A program made the translations under genes and the position numbers. The notes under the pieces are model-generated. The model saw only the letters and a list, made by a program, of their open reading frames with translations, had not been told where the DNA came from and made no database searches. 64,000 nt of DNA, taken from the NCBI GenBank assembly GCA_023954375.1, contig JAMLIC010000037.1, forward strand, positions 1 to 64,000, in the 5' to 3' direction. The stretch's first letter is position 1; the number at the start of each line of letters is the position of its first letter. Below, piece after piece: positions 16,233-23,993 of the stretch. The DNA is from Planctomycetota bacterium. Lineage in GTDB: Bacteria; Planctomycetota; J058.

Positions 16233-18149
16233 TCAGACCGCCCGGAAGGCCACCAGGGTGATGTCGTCGTGGGGGTCGGCCGCGCCGCGGAAGTCCACGA
16301 CGGCCTGGACCACGGTGTCGATCAGGGCCTGGGGGGTGCCCCGCCCGTGGCGCCGGACCAGGTCGACGAGGTTGTCCAGGCCGAACTGCTCGTGGAGGAT
16401 GTCCATGGCCTCCGTCACGCCGTCGGTGTAGAGGAGGACCTGGTCGCCGGGCTCCAGCTGGAGCACGTGCTCCTTCATGAGCTTGCTCGCCTGCTCGAGC
16501 ACCCCCAGGGCGACGCCGCCGGCGCGGATCTTCTCCACCTCGCCCGTGCGCCCGCGGAAGATGAGCAGGTGCTCGTGCCCGGCCGGCGTGTAGTGGACGG
16601 TGCGCGTCTCGGCGTCCCAGAGCAGGAGGTTCAGCGTCAGGAACATCTGCTTGGGGATGTCCCGGCAGAGCATGACGTTCAGCGACTGCATGATCGGCAG
16701 CGTGGACGTGGGCACGCCCTGGTGCTGGATCAGCGAGCGGAGCGCGCTGCGGGCCATGGCCATGACGATCCCGGCGCCGACGCCCTTCCCGCTCACGTCG
16801 CCGATGGCGATCGTCACCGAGCCGCTCGTGCCGTCGTGGGGGATGAAGTCGTAGTAGTCGCCGCCCACCTCGAGCGCCGGGGTGAGGAAGCCGTGCATCT
16901 CGAGCCCGACGACGGGCGGGATCTGCTTGGGGAGGAGCTCGGTCTGCAGGCGCGAGGCGATGTTCAGCTCGTGGGCCAGGCGCTCGCGCTCGCCGGCCTC
17001 CTTGTAGAGCTTGGCGTTGACGATCGCGACCGACGCCTGCCCGCAGAGGCTCTCGACGATCTCGAGGTCCGCCTGCTCGAACTCGTGGTTGCTCTGCTTC
17101 GAGTCGACGTAGACGAGCCCGAACACCGCCTCCTTCTCCTTGAGGGGCACGCACATGATCGACTGCAGCTCCATCTGCACCATCGACACGGAGAGGTCGC
17201 CCGAGACCATCTCCGTCATGACGACCGGCTTCTTCTCGTCGATCGTGCGCTTGGCGACGGTGGAGGAGTAGGCGAACTGCGACTCGGGGATCGTGCGCTG
17301 CCGGGCGTCGCGGCCCACCTTGTAGACCAGGTTCTTCTGCGCGCCCTCGAGGAGCATGACGAAGCCGCGCTGGGCGCGGGAGATCTCGACCACGTGGTCG
17401 ACGACCTTGACCAGGAGCTCCTCCAGGATCAGCGTCGAGCTGAGCGACTGGCCGACCTCGTAGAGCTTGGCGATGTTGTCCTTGAGGCGCAGGACCTGCT
17501 GGTCGCCCTGCGTGCGCTGCTGCTGCTCCTGGGCGGCGCGGGCGACCATCTGGGCGTTCTCGAGCGCCACGCCGGCGTGCTCGGCGAGCTGCACGAGCGC
17601 CTCGAGGTGCGGCGCGCCGAGCGCGCGGCTCGGCAGCGAGCAGTCGGCGTAGAGGGCGCCGACGACGCGCTCGGTCCCCTCGGTGCGCCGGCCGGCGCGC
17701 ACGGGCGCGCAGAGGACCCCGTGCAGGTCGGACATGCCGTAGCGGGCGAGCTCGGCGGCCGACAGGCACACCGGCCGGCCGTCCTGCAGCACCTGCTTGA
17801 TCACGCGGCGCGACGCCTCGAACTCGGGCCCGGCCAGCGTCTGCGGCTCGATGCGGTGGCCGTTCTTGAAGCGGAGCTTCGTCCCCTCCTCGAGGAGGAG
17901 CAGCAGCGCGCGCTCGGCGCCGGTGACCGCCACCACGCCGTCGATGATCGTCGGGAAGAGGCGGTTGGTGTCCAGCGTGGCCGCGATCCGCGAGAGGTGC
18001 GGGAGGAGCGCCCGCTCGAGCCCGCCCCCGGCCGGCGCGCCCGCCGCCCCCGCGGATGCCGCGCCCTGCCCGTTGAGCGCCTCGATGAGCAGGTCGACCT
18101 TCTGCGCGATGAAGCGGATGCTGTCGATCGAACTGCGACTCGTCGACAC
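16233..18149 (-). CDS. GAF-GAF-SpoIIE (PP2C-type) Ser/Thr phosphatase
   Basis: 638 residues, cytoplasmic. Two GAF sensor domains lie at about 45-205 and 235-390, followed by a short coiled coil (AGERERLAHELNIASRLQTE) and a SpoIIE/RsbU-type phosphatase at about 400-638. The phosphatase metal motifs are visible: GGDYYDFI, GDVSGKGVGAG, YTDGVTEA and the closing DDITLV. Such proteins dephosphorylate anti-sigma-factor antagonists or kinase substrates in response to a ligand bound by GAF. With six Hanks kinases in this window it is a plausible opposing phosphatase, which is inference. GTG 18149 is used with only a weak GGGG upstream. It is divergent from the sigma-factor gene, about 110 bp apart. 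Confidence 0.9.
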   Translation of the reverse strand: MSTSRSSIDSIRFIAQKVDLLIEALNGQGAASAGAAGAPAGGGLERALLPHLSRIAATLDTNRLFPTIIDGVVAVTGAERALLLLLEEGTKLRFKNGHRIEPQTLAGPEFEASRRVIKQVLQDGRPVCLSAAELARYGMSDLHGVLCAPVRAGRRTEGTERVVGALYADCSLPSRALGAPHLEALVQLAEHAGVALENAQMVARAAQEQQQRTQGDQQVLRLKDNIAKLYEVGQSLSSTLILEELLVKVVDHVVEISRAQRGFVMLLEGAQKNLVYKVGRDARQRTIPESQFAYSSTVAKRTIDEKKPVVMTEMVSGDLSVSMVQMELQSIMCVPLKEKEAVFGLVYVDSKQSNHEFEQADLEIVESLCGQASVAIVNAKLYKEAGERERLAHELNIASRLQTELLPKQIPPVVGLEMHGFLTPALEVGGDYYDFIPHDGTSGSVTIAIGDVSGKGVGAGIVMAMARSALRSLIQHQGVPTSTLPIMQSLNVMLCRDIPKQMFLTLNLLLWDAETRTVHYTPAGHEHLLIFRGRTGEVEKIRAGGVALGVLEQASKLMKEHVLQLEPGDQVLLYTDGVTEAMDILHEQFGLDNLVDLVRRHGRGTPQALIDTVVQAVVDFRGAADPHDDITLVAFRAV

Positions 18150-18261
18150 CCCGGGACCCCCGCACGCAGTCTAGCAGGGGCTGGCCGCGCACGCCCGGCA
18201 CACGGGGGTTGACGGGCGGCCCGCGCCGGCGGACGTTCGTCCGGTGGAAGGATCCGCGGCG

Positions 18262-18927
18262 GTGACCGTTCCGGACGACGATGACGACGCCCTGGCGAGC
18301 CTGCTCGAGCGCGTGGCGGCGCGGGACCCCGCGGCCGAGGAGGCGCTCTGCCGCCGCTTCTGGCCGTTCGTGCGCCGCCGGGTCGAGGAGGCCCGGCGGC
18401 GCCGCAACTGGTTCTGGCTCGGGGACGTCGAGGGGGTCGTCCAGGACGTGTTCACCCAGTTCTTCCACGCGCAGCGCGCCGGGCGGTTCGCCTTCGAGGG
18501 GCGCCGGCGGCTGGAGGGCTTCCTCGTGCGGACGGCGTTCTTCGTGGCCATGAACCAGAAGGACCGGGCGGGGCGCGAGCGGGCGCTGTCGCTCTTCGAC
18601 GAGGAGGAGGGCCGCCTGCGCTTCGACGTCGCGGCGCTGGCCGAGGCGTTGCCCGACCAGCTCGACCGCGCGGAGTGCCTGCGCCTCCTCGCCCGGGCGA
18701 TCGCCGGGCTGAACGAGAACCGGCGCGAGGTGGTCGAGCGGACGCTCCTCGGCCAGAAGGTGCGCGAGATCTGCGCCGAGACCGGCCGCTCGGCCGCCTC
18801 GGTCTCGGGGCTCAAGTTCAACGCGTTCGTCGACCTGCGGGAGGCCCTGGCGGCCGTCGGCTTCCTCGGCCGGTGCGGCGCCATGTTCGGCCTGGCGGCC
18901 GACGGCGAGGACGGGCCGCGTGGCTGA
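18262..18927 (+). CDS. ECF-like RNA polymerase sigma factor
   Basis: About 221 residues. The region 2 core is LGDVEGVVQDVFTQFFHA. Region 4 is a helix-turn-helix: RREVVERTLLGQKVREIC followed by ETGRSAASVSGLKFNAF. There is no region 3, as expected for an ECF-type factor. An acidic run of five Asp near the N-terminus is unusual. GTG 18262 is preferred because GGAAGGA sits 9 nt upstream; an in-frame GTG at 18244 would add six residues but lacks a ribosome site. The stop overlaps the start of the zinc-finger gene by 8 nt, so the pair is translationally coupled, the usual arrangement for a sigma factor and its controller. Confidence 0.85.
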   Translation: MTVPDDDDDALASLLERVAARDPAAEEALCRRFWPFVRRRVEEARRRRNWFWLGDVEGVVQDVFTQFFHAQRAGRFAFEGRRRLEGFLVRTAFFVAMNQKDRAGRERALSLFDEEEGRLRFDVAALAEALPDQLDRAECLRLLARAIAGLNENRREVVERTLLGQKVREICAETGRSAASVSGLKFNAFVDLREALAAVGFLGRCGAMFGLAADGEDGPRG

Positions 18928-19654
18928 CCACCTGCCGGACGACGCGCTCCTGGCCCTGGCCGAGGGCGAGGGCGACGACCCGCACCTCGCCGTCTGCCCC
19001 GACTGCCGCGCCCGGGTGACGGCCTGCCGCGAGGCGCTCGGCGCCGTGGCCCGGGCGAGCGTCCCCGCGCGCGCGTGGTGCCCGCCGCGAGAGGACCTGT
19101 GGGCCTTCGCGCCCGACCCCGGGCCGGCGCCGACGGTGGCCCTGCGCGCCCACGTGGCCGCCTGTCCGGCCTGCCGCGACGACGTGCGCGACCTCCTGGC
19201 CCTGCACGAGGTGGCGCCCGCCCCGGTCCCCGTGCGCGCGCGGGTGGCGCTCGCGCTCGAGCGCCTGGGCGACGCGGCCGCGCGCGCCCTGCGCCTGCTC
19301 GAGTCGTCGCTCCCGCTCGGGCCGGCGCCCGCGCCGGCGCTGGCGCGGGCCGAGGCCTCGGGGGCCGGCGTCTCCGTCGTGGCGCCGCTCGGCCCGGGCG
19401 AGCTCGAGCTGGCCTGGGTCGCCGGGGCGCGCGGCGTCGACCTGCGCGCGCGCGCGCGCGGCGGGGCGCCGAACTACCGGCTCGACCTCTCGGCGCCCGC
19501 GGGCGAGGCGTGGGCCCTGTGCGAGAGCCGGTCGGCCGACGAGGCCGGGCAGGTGACGCTCGAGGGGCTCCCGCCGGGGCGCTACCTGCTGGCCGTCTTC
19601 GGCCCGCAGCGGGGGGGGCCGGACCTCCAGCTGGAGCTCGACCTGCAGGCTTGA
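18920..19654 (+). CDS. Putative anti-sigma factor with two zinc-finger motifs
   Basis: 244 residues. Two zinc-finger-like H-x3-C-x2-C motifs are seen: HLAVCPDC near residue 22 and HVAACPACRDD near 81. The duplication is unusual, because the common anti-sigma zinc finger has one. A helical middle (110-140) follows, then a beta-rich C-terminal domain at about 150-244 ending LPPGRYLLAVFGPQ, like a carboxypeptidase-regulatory or Ig-like fold. No membrane helix was found, so it would act in the cytoplasm. Being coupled to the sigma gene (8-nt overlap, GTG at 18920), it most likely controls that sigma factor; this rests on context and the zinc motif only. Confidence 0.7.
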   Translation: MADHLPDDALLALAEGEGDDPHLAVCPDCRARVTACREALGAVARASVPARAWCPPREDLWAFAPDPGPAPTVALRAHVAACPACRDDVRDLLALHEVAPAPVPVRARVALALERLGDAAARALRLLESSLPLGPAPAPALARAEASGAGVSVVAPLGPGELELAWVAGARGVDLRARARGGAPNYRLDLSAPAGEAWALCESRSADEAGQVTLEGLPPGRYLLAVFGPQRGGPDLQLELDLQA

Positions 19655-19678
19655 GCTGCCTGGACTTGGGCGGCGCAG

Positions 19679-19707
19679 GTGACATTTCCCGGCGGGGTGG
19701 CTATACC
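19679..19707 (+). promoter_or_regulatory. Sigma70-like promoter for the FHA gene
   Basis: -35 GTGACA (5 of 6 consensus), exact 17-bp spacer, -10 TATACC (4 of 6). The expected start is near 19714, about 29 nt before the ATG at 19743. It is the best-formed promoter found in the window and lies 25 bp after the zinc-finger gene stop. Confidence 0.6.
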
Positions 19708-19742
19708 CCGGGTGGGGAGAGGTCGAGGCCCCGCCGGCCGAT

Positions 19743-20441
19743 ATGGACGCGCCCAAGCGACGACGGTTCTCCGACTCGAGCGTCGAGCTCTCGGACTACT
19801 CGAGGCTGTACGACGAGACGCTCACCTCGTCCGCCGAGATCTGCCTCTTCGATCATCCCGCCCTGCAGGAGATCAAGGAGAAGCAGCCGCCGCGGTACCG
19901 CGTCTACATGACGCGCCTCGAGCCCAAGATCCGCGTCTACGCCGACGAGCAGATGACCCAGACCGTCGCCTACTCGCGCGAGGTCGCCGAGTGCCTGATC
20001 GCCGAGGGCACGGCGACCGTGGCCGAGGGCTTCCTGTTCGACGCCACGTCGATCGGGCAGGTCATGTGCCTGGGCGTCGGCCGCTACCCGCACAACCTGC
20101 TGCGCCCGTTCGTGGGCGACGACGTCGAGCGCTACTACGAGAACCCCGACGCCCTCGACCCGGCGTGCATCTGCGGGCAGATCTCGCGCGACCACGGCCT
20201 CGTGTTCCTCGGCAGCGACGGCAAGATCAAGTACCGCGACTTCGGCACGAAGAAGGAGGGCTCCCGCCACGGGTCGAAGAACGGGACCTGGATCAACGGC
20301 GAGCGGCGGCTGCAGAACGGCGTGTGCGACTGGCGCGAGGGCGACTACCTCGGCCTCGGCGGGCGCGTGTGGGTGCGCCGCGAGGGCGACCTCGTCAAGG
20401 AGCACGTGTTCAAGCTGCGCTACGAGAAGATGGACCCGTAG
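19743..20441 (+). CDS. FHA-domain protein
   Basis: 232 residues, no signal or membrane segment. The C-terminal half (about 125-230) is a phosphothreonine-reading FHA domain: ISRDHGLVF for the S-R-x-H loop, then GSKNGTWING for the N-G-T loop. An insertion-like Cys pair (ACICGQ) replaces the usual G-R start of the fold. The N-terminal 110 residues, containing FDHPALQEIKEKQPPRYRVY and a Met/Thr-rich stretch, were not recognised. The protein would bind phosphorylated kinases or their substrates. The ATG at 19743 has no clear ribosome site. It has its own promoter and ends 1 bp before the convergent membrane-protein gene stop. Confidence 0.82.
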   Translation: MDAPKRRRFSDSSVELSDYSRLYDETLTSSAEICLFDHPALQEIKEKQPPRYRVYMTRLEPKIRVYADEQMTQTVAYSREVAECLIAEGTATVAEGFLFDATSIGQVMCLGVGRYPHNLLRPFVGDDVERYYENPDALDPACICGQISRDHGLVFLGSDGKIKYRDFGTKKEGSRHGSKNGTWINGERRLQNGVCDWREGDYLGLGGRVWVRREGDLVKEHVFKLRYEKMDP

Positions 20442-20442
20442 C

Positions 20443-20910
20443 TCACGCGGGCTCCCCCCCCGCGGCCGCCCGGCGGGCGGCCGCGCGCGCCTGCGCCGTG
20501 ACCCACACGCGCTCGAGGCCCGCCGCCAGCACGTTGAGCACGACGGCCACGTCCCAGGCCCGGCGCAGCGCCTCGGGCAGGTCCGGCAGGAGCCGCAGGC
20601 CGACCATGCCGGCCACGATCCCGAAGGACAGCAGCGTGTCGACCGCCAGGAGCAGCGCCTCCCAGCCGCCCTGCCGCGAGCGCGCGTCGAGCAGGCGCCC
20701 GACGTTCGAGAGCAGGCAGAACGACACGCGCGGCGCGGCCAGGGCGACGAGGTTCAGGAGCACGTCGAGCGCGCCCCACACGACGACCACGACGCCCAGG
20801 GCGGGCGCGACGTGCGCGTGCAGGTAGACGCCGAGGCCGAGCTTGAACACGCCGAACGGGACGCCGGTCATCGCCGCGTCCCAGACGCGCCGGCGGAGGG
20901 AGGGGGTCAT
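20443..20910 (-). CDS. Small polytopic membrane protein of unknown function
   Basis: 155 residues with three or four hydrophobic helices (for example ALGVVVVVWGALDVLLNLVAL and LLAVDTLLSFGIVAGMVGL). The Arg/Ala-rich C-terminal tail is probably cytoplasmic. No conserved motif was recognised. The ATG at 20910 follows GTGAGGG at good spacing; a longer frame to 21027 is Arg-rich and overlaps the kinase. It lies 38 bp after the kinase stop on the same strand, so it may share the kinase transcript. Confidence 0.7.
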   Translation of the reverse strand: MTPSLRRRVWDAAMTGVPFGVFKLGLGVYLHAHVAPALGVVVVVWGALDVLLNLVALAAPRVSFCLLSNVGRLLDARSRQGGWEALLLAVDTLLSFGIVAGMVGLRLLPDLPEALRRAWDVAVVLNVLAAGLERVWVTAQARAAARRAAAGGEPA

Positions 20911-20948
20911 GCCCTCACGCTCCGCCGCGCGGCGGCCCCGGGCAAGCG

Positions 20949-23129
20949 TCAGCGATCGGCGACGCGCCCCACGACCTTCGCCACGCCGCGGCCCGTGGCC
21001 CAGTTCCCGCCGTGGGCCCACACCCACACGGCGTCCGGCGCCTCGTCTGGGCCGAGGCCCATGGCGGACCAGTCGCCCTGGAACCGCTCGAGCGGCCGCG
21101 GCTCCTTCGCGTCGCGGAGCGCCGCGACGGTGCAGGTCCAGCCCTGCTCCTCGAGGAGCCAGTCGACGACGAGCTCGTCGTCCTCGCGCGCGGGGACCCT
21201 GAAGCCGGGGCGCAGCGGGCTCCCGTGGCGGGAGGGGAAGACGCGGAAGCCGGTCTCCTCGCGCGCGCGCGCGAGGGAGAGGTCGGGCTGCCGGCGGTGG
21301 TCGACCGCGCGCATGAGGCCGAACGCCTCCTGCCGGCCGATCGTGACGCTCAGCCAGACGGTCTCGACGAGGTCCTTGCCGACGGTCTCGTGCTCGTCGA
21401 CCCCGCGCAGCCCGAGCTCGAAGAACACGCCGGCGGGCGCGGAGAACCCCTGCTCGATCAGCTCGCGGTCGACGTCCTCGGCCCTCGCCTCCCGGGTGAC
21501 GTGCGCGCCGACCTTCAGCGTGACCCGCCCCGGGACGGCCACCGGGCCGGCCTTGAGGCTCGCCCGGCCGAAGTCGCCGTCGCCGCGGATCAGGTAGGTC
21601 CGGTCGAGCAGCCGCGGCAGGGTCACGTGCGCCCCGTCACGCTCGATGTCGAAGGCGAGCTCGCCCCGGTTGAGCGCGCGCGCGCCGCCGGCGAGGGCCC
21701 GCCGGAGGGGCCCCCCGGGCCGGGGCGGGGCGTGCGGAGGCGTCGCCGCCGGGGCCTGCGGGGGCGCCGCGACGGGCGCCGGCGCCGCCGCCGGGGCGGG
21801 AGGCGCGGCGGGGTCCTCCTCCGCCTCGCTGGCGGAGGGGACCTCGACGGCGACGCGCGGCTCGCCGTGCTGCGGCTCCGGGGGCGGCGTCGGCGCCGAG
21901 CGCAGGAGCAGGGCGGCGCTCGCGAGCAGCACGACGAGCACGCCGCCGATCGCGGCCAGCACCAGCGCCGGCGAGGCCCCCTCGTCGGCAGCCCGCGCGA
22001 GCGCCGGCGCGGTCGCCGGGGCGGCCGGGCCGGCGGGCGCCGCGACCCGCGCGCGTCGCGACGACGCGCCCGCCCCGAGGGCGCGGCGCGCCTTCTCGAG
22101 CGCCTGGACGAGCTCCTCGGCCGTCTGCGGGCGCTCGGCCCGGTCCTTGGCGAGGCAGCGGACGATCAGCTCGGCCGTCGCCGTCGACAGGTCGGGGCGC
22201 AGGTCGCGCGGGTCGGGCACCGGGGCGGTGAGGACCTTCGAGACGACGACCATGGCCGACGTGCCGGTGTAGGGCGGCTCGCCCGCGACGAGCTGGAAGA
22301 GCGTGGCCCCGAGCGCGTAGATGTCCGTGCGCACGTCGATGTCCGTGACGCCGTCCGCCTGCTCGGGCGCCATGAAGGCGGGCGTGCCGACGATCATGCC
22401 GCTCTGGGTCATGCGGTCGTCGCCGGCCCGGGAGCGGGCGAGCCCGAGGTCGGCCAGCTTGGCCGTGCCGTCCTCGGCGATGAACACGTTGGCCGGCTTG
22501 ATGTCGCGGTGGACGAGGCCGGCCCTCGCCAGGGCCGAGAGGCCGCGGGCGGCGTCGTGCACCACGCGCAGGGCCCGCGCCTCGCTCAGGCGGCCGCCGC
22601 TCCGCGCCGCGAGCTGGGCCGCGTCGCCGCCGGGCATGAGCTCGAGGGCCATGACCAGCCGGCCGTCGATCGCCTTGGCGTCGAAGATCGTGATCACGTT
22701 GGGGTGGCTGACCCTGGCGGCCGCGCGCGCCTCGCGGAGGAAGCGCTCGGCCGCGTCGGGGTCGAACGTGACCTGGGGCGCGACGACCTTCAGCGCCACC
22801 TCGCGCTCGAGCGTCCCCTGGCGCGCGCGGTAGACGGCGCCCATGCCGCCCTCGCCGAGCTTCTGCAGCAGCTCGTACTCGCCCAGGCGCCCGGGGACCG
22901 GCAGGTCGCCCGGCGTCACGCGCGCGGCGGGGGAGGACACGAGGCTCGCGCGCAGGGAGGCGACCGTCCGCGGCGCCAGCAGCCCGCGCTCGACGAGCAC
23001 GTCGGCGACCGGGCGCCGCGCCGCGCGCGCGGCGCCCAGGGCTTGCTCCGCCTCCGCGGGGCTGAACAGGCCCTTGCTCAGGGCCGCCGCGACGAGCGTG
23101 GCGTCCTCGCCCTGCGACACGGTCGACAT
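20949..23129 (-). CDS. Transmembrane Hanks-type Ser/Thr kinase with novel extracytoplasmic domain
   Basis: 726 residues. Residues 1-70 form a helical N-terminal module (LFSPAEAEQALGAAR and VLVERGLLAPRTVASLR) like that of the kinase at 3891. The kinase domain is about 88-350, with Gly loop GEGGMGAVY, H207-R208-D209 (HRDIKPAN) and DLG in place of DFG, common in bacteria. The activation loop ends GTPAFMAPEQAD. The membrane helix is about 386-410. A Pro/Ala/Glu linker leads to about 230 beta-rich residues (from LAFDIERDGAHVTL), presumably outside the membrane and not recognised. ATG 23129 has GAGG upstream. It is downstream of the REC-PYP gene on the same strand (60-bp gap). Confidence 0.88.
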   Translation of the reverse strand: MSTVSQGEDATLVAAALSKGLFSPAEAEQALGAARAARRPVADVLVERGLLAPRTVASLRASLVSSPAARVTPGDLPVPGRLGEYELLQKLGEGGMGAVYRARQGTLEREVALKVVAPQVTFDPDAAERFLREARAAARVSHPNVITIFDAKAIDGRLVMALELMPGGDAAQLAARSGGRLSEARALRVVHDAARGLSALARAGLVHRDIKPANVFIAEDGTAKLADLGLARSRAGDDRMTQSGMIVGTPAFMAPEQADGVTDIDVRTDIYALGATLFQLVAGEPPYTGTSAMVVVSKVLTAPVPDPRDLRPDLSTATAELIVRCLAKDRAERPQTAEELVQALEKARRALGAGASSRRARVAAPAGPAAPATAPALARAADEGASPALVLAAIGGVLVVLLASAALLLRSAPTPPPEPQHGEPRVAVEVPSASEAEEDPAAPPAPAAAPAPVAAPPQAPAATPPHAPPRPGGPLRRALAGGARALNRGELAFDIERDGAHVTLPRLLDRTYLIRGDGDFGRASLKAGPVAVPGRVTLKVGAHVTREARAEDVDRELIEQGFSAPAGVFFELGLRGVDEHETVGKDLVETVWLSVTIGRQEAFGLMRAVDHRRQPDLSLARAREETGFRVFPSRHGSPLRPGFRVPAREDDELVVDWLLEEQGWTCTVAALRDAKEPRPLERFQGDWSAMGLGPDEAPDAVWVWAHGGNWATGRGVAKVVGRVADR

Positions 23130-23189
23130 CGGTGCCTCGGCTCTCACCCGGAGCGTAGTGCCCGGGCGGCCGGCGGGCCAGTCACCAGG

Positions 23190-23984
23190 TCAGGCGCGCG
23201 GGGCGGGCGGGCGCTGCGCGACGAACAGCCACAGCTGCCCCGACGGCGGGTCGAGGTAGAGGCGCACCGAGACGACGCACGCGACGCCGCGGCGCGGGAA
23301 GACGAAGCGCAGGACCTCGTCGAGCCGGCCCCGGCGGCGCCCGTCCTCGACGGCGCGCACGAACGCCTGGACCTCCGTGCAGGGGGCGACCTCGCTGAAG
23401 CGGCGCCCCAGGACGGCCGCCGGCTCGCGGCCGGCGAGGCGCTGCTCGTAGGCGTTGTAGGACGTCACCCGCCCCGCGGCGTCGAGCCGGATCGCGCCGA
23501 AGGGCAGGGCGTCGAGGTCGTCGGGGCCGAGCGCCGCGAGGCGGGTGAGGTCGTCGGGCGAGAGGTCGCGCACGTCGCCGGGCCAGGGCGTCGGAGGCGC
23601 GCCGGCGGCGAGGGTGGCGTCGACGACCGCCTCGAGCCCGGCCGGGTCGAACGGCTTGGCGAGGCACGCCGTCGCCCCGGCGTCCAGCGCCTCGCCGCGC
23701 CAGGGGCCCTCGCGGCCGGACATGACGACGAGCGGCAGCCGGGCGAGGTCGCCGATCGCCCGGGCCGCCCCGAGGCCGGAGAGGTCGTGCACGTCGATGT
23801 CGAGCAGCGCCAGGTCGTAGCGCTCGCGCGCCGCGCGCAGGACGCCCTCGAGCCCGCTCGGCGTGGCGTCGACGTCGCGCCCCTCGGCCTCGAGCAGGGC
23901 GCGCAGGACCTCCGCGATCCCGGCGTCGTCCTCGACCAGGAGGACGCGGGGGCGGCGCGCGGGGGCCTCGGGCGGAGGGAGCAC
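23190..23984 (-). CDS. Response-regulator receiver fused to photoactive-yellow-protein-like PAS domain
   Basis: 264 residues. Residues 12-130 are a receiver domain: acidic pocket D19-D20, phospho-acceptor D62, S89 and K110. Residues 158-258 align with photoactive yellow protein: LDALPFGAIRLD matches its LDGLAFGAIQLD, and EVAPCTE matches DVAPCTD. Residues equal to PYP Y42, E46, R52 and chromophore-linked C69 are present as Y176, E180, R186 and C202; T50 is Ala and the loop before Cys is one residue shorter. This suggests a phosphorylation-linked sensor that could bind p-coumaric acid at C202, which is inference. There is no DNA-binding or enzymatic output. GTG 23984 lies 9 nt after the dehydrogenase stop, so the two are co-transcribed. 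Confidence 0.85.
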   Translation of the reverse strand: MLPPPEAPARRPRVLLVEDDAGIAEVLRALLEAEGRDVDATPSGLEGVLRAARERYDLALLDIDVHDLSGLGAARAIGDLARLPLVVMSGREGPWRGEALDAGATACLAKPFDPAGLEAVVDATLAAGAPPTPWPGDVRDLSPDDLTRLAALGPDDLDALPFGAIRLDAAGRVTSYNAYEQRLAGREPAAVLGRRFSEVAPCTEVQAFVRAVEDGRRRGRLDEVLRFVFPRRGVACVVSVRLYLDPPSGQLWLFVAQRPPAPRA

Positions 23985-23993
23985 GGCCGTGTT

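Noticed and set aside
18205..18218. Shared 14-bp GGGTTGACGGGCGG with 62534-62547 as a regulatory motif
   Set aside because: One copy is inside a coding region; short GC-rich match likely by chance.
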